A stretch of DNA of 64,000 nt from positions 1 through 64,000 of the forward strand of contig CAXMOM010000002.1 in the NCBI GenBank assembly GCA_964195425.1, in the 5' to 3' direction. Below the pieces are notes generated by a model. That model did no database searches. It was not told the DNA's origin and worked only from the letters and a program-made list of their open reading frames with translations. The DNA comes from Glaciecola sp964195425. GTDB lineage: Bacteria > Pseudomonadota > Gammaproteobacteria > Enterobacterales > Alteromonadaceae. Position 1 is the first letter of the stretch; the number at the start of each line of letters is the position of its first letter. A program made the position numbers and the translations under genes. Of this stretch, positions 63,027 to 64,000 are shown one piece after another.

Positions 63027-63686
63027 TTACCTGTTTTGTTGCTGCTTTCGATTTAACGAAGCGCTGGTGGATGATCTAGATGAAATCATAAATTGACGAC
63101 ACAGTTTTAAACCTCTAGAAATATGACTCTCTACTGTTTTGGTCGAAATATTAAACATACTCGCTATGTCGTGATGACTCATGTTGTGTATTTTGCGTTG
63201 GATAAATACCTGCTTGCACATAGGCGGCAAATTTTCTATCGCCTGCTGAAGCCTATCTTTCTCGTCGCGCTCTAGCATTGTCGTTTCAAAACTTATGCTT
63301 TGCTGACTAGTGTCATCATTAACTACTTGTTGATGCTTAGAAACGACTTGCTTATGACGTATACGACTTAGTGATAAATTTTTGGCTATAGAAAATAGAA
63401 GAGGCGTATATTGGGCAAGATCAATTTCGTTTGTATTTTTTGCATAAGTGCCTTGTGCTTGATTAACTTCTGATTGCTGCGATGTTTGTCGTGCTATTTT
63501 TTGCGCTGCTTGCTGAGACAGTGCAATACAATAAAACTTCATGTGCGCATCTTGAATTACTTCTTCGGCTTCTGCGGCCGGCAACAAACGTAGAGTATAA
63601 GCTAAAAGTTTAGGCCTATTATATTGTATGAACCGGTGAAATACCTTTTCAAACTGGCTGTCTTTCTTATGTGCACTAGTTAGCAT
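63027..63686 (-). CDS. ECF sigma factor (FecI-like)
   Basis: A 219-residue sigma-70 family protein. Region 2 (about 14-55: KVFHRFIQYNRPKLLAYTLRLLPAAEAEEVIQDAHMKFY) is followed by a Gln-rich insertion (about 56-88) and the rest of region 2 (PLLFSIAKNLSLSRIRHKQVV); region 4 is at 145-200 (LQQAIENLPPMCKQVFIQRKI, HHDIASMFNISTKTVESHISRGLKL). It should direct RNA polymerase to a small regulon, perhaps including the TonB receptor gene. Start chosen at the only upstream ATG; the FecR-like gene follows. Confidence 0.9.
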   Translation of the reverse strand: MLTSAHKKDSQFEKVFHRFIQYNRPKLLAYTLRLLPAAEAEEVIQDAHMKFYCIALSQQAAQKIARQTSQQSEVNQAQGTYAKNTNEIDLAQYTPLLFSIAKNLSLSRIRHKQVVSKHQQVVNDDTSQQSISFETTMLERDEKDRLQQAIENLPPMCKQVFIQRKIHNMSHHDIASMFNISTKTVESHISRGLKLCRQFMISSRSSTSASLNRKQQQNR

Positions 63687-64000
63687 AATGTTAACAACTT
63701 CTTATTTTTATTATTGAGTAAACCCGATTGCAACGAACAACTTAAATCTTTAAAAAAGATATTACTATCTCAATGTACAAAGTTTCATCACACAATAATA
63801 GCTTTTTATACTTCTTTATTAAAATGCGATAGCACAAAAACTATAAATTTCCATGTCGATGTTTTTATTCTTTTGCGCTACAGAATATCAATACTTAACT
63901 GTCTCCTTGCATCTCCAATACGTATATATCGCTTAAGTGACTCAACAAGTAAACCCAGTATTTTTCAAAGCCGTTCGCAAAGGGATTATTTTGACGAGCC
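63687..64000. other. Right-edge intergenic region, no gene seen
   Basis: The last 314 bases are AT-rich and hold the promoter of the minus-strand sigma factor gene. No convincing coding frame reaches the right edge on either strand, and no tRNA-like or repeat structure was found. Confidence 0.4.

Noticed and set aside
1..64000. CRISPR arrays, tRNA/rRNA genes, insertion sequences, integrase with att sites
   Set aside because: Read on both strands; no regularly spaced repeats, no RNA-gene cores and no transposase or integrase motifs were seen. This was a visual search, so a short tRNA could have been missed.

Overview
The window looks like chromosome of a marine gammaproteobacterium of the order Alteromonadales (Glaciecola/Paraglaciecola/Alteromonas-like). 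The support is a moderately AT-rich sequence, an XrtA (exosortase A) exopolysaccharide block, a short FadE, a large TonB-dependent receptor, and small families common in that group (DUF3081, DUF2780, DUF2306). This is a judgement from gene content; no database was searched. No rRNA, tRNA, CRISPR array, transposase or integrase was seen.

Left part (1-11.4 kb): the 5' part of a lipoprotein gene runs off the left edge on the minus strand. Next come two decayed gene relics, one of them a relic of the exosortase 3' end. Then follows an XrtA-type polysaccharide module: exosortase fused to EpsI, polysaccharide deacetylase and priming glycosyltransferase on the minus strand; Wza-like export lipoprotein, Wzz-like chain-length protein, tyrosine autokinase and outer-membrane protein on the plus strand; and the XrtA-type AAA ATPase facing them. 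No PEP-CTERM substrate and no non-priming glycosyltransferase is visible here.

Housekeeping part (11.6-24.8 kb): hldE, a GIY-YIG protein, a DUF350 membrane protein, glnE, a membrane-bound AraC-type regulator facing a DUF2306 protein across palindromic sites, a TcpQ-like protein, an LpxL-type acyltransferase preceded by a hexanucleotide microsatellite, a DUF3081 protein, and fadE with a probable FadR box.

Acyl/glycan cassette (24.8-31.8 kb): six co-directional genes (beta-helix acetyltransferase, acyltransferase-3, an 846-aa cytoplasmic RIFT-barrel/toroid-like protein, acyl carrier protein, SDR reductase, AMP-forming acyl ligase). They lie between two near-identical copies of the fadE terminator. 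This is the best candidate for an undescribed system: the genes could make a short acyl group on a dedicated carrier and place it on a glycan.

Metabolic part (31.9-41.4 kb): a penicillin-acylase-type lipoprotein (possible AHL acylase), thymidine kinase, and a set of acyl-CoA dehydrogenase, APH-like kinase, SDR and BASS transporter that resembles a split ACAD10/11 4-hydroxy-acid pathway, then a serine hydrolase. Metal and stress part (41.4-46.5 kb): a Kef-type antiporter with two competing inverted repeats over its start codon, and a bufferin operon (bufA-bufB-bufC-DoxX) with four helically phased 10-bp repeats upstream and a YHS lipoprotein.

Right part (46.7-64 kb): an alkyltransferase-like protein, kynureninase with a formamidase-like hydrolase, a deleted hydrolase relic, an Xre-RES toxin-antitoxin pair, YjbQ, DUF2780, YchJ, gamma-glutamyltransferase, M14 peptidase plus SGNH protein, a DASS symporter, a TonB receptor, and an ECF sigma factor with a FecR-like anti-sigma protein that has no periplasmic domain.
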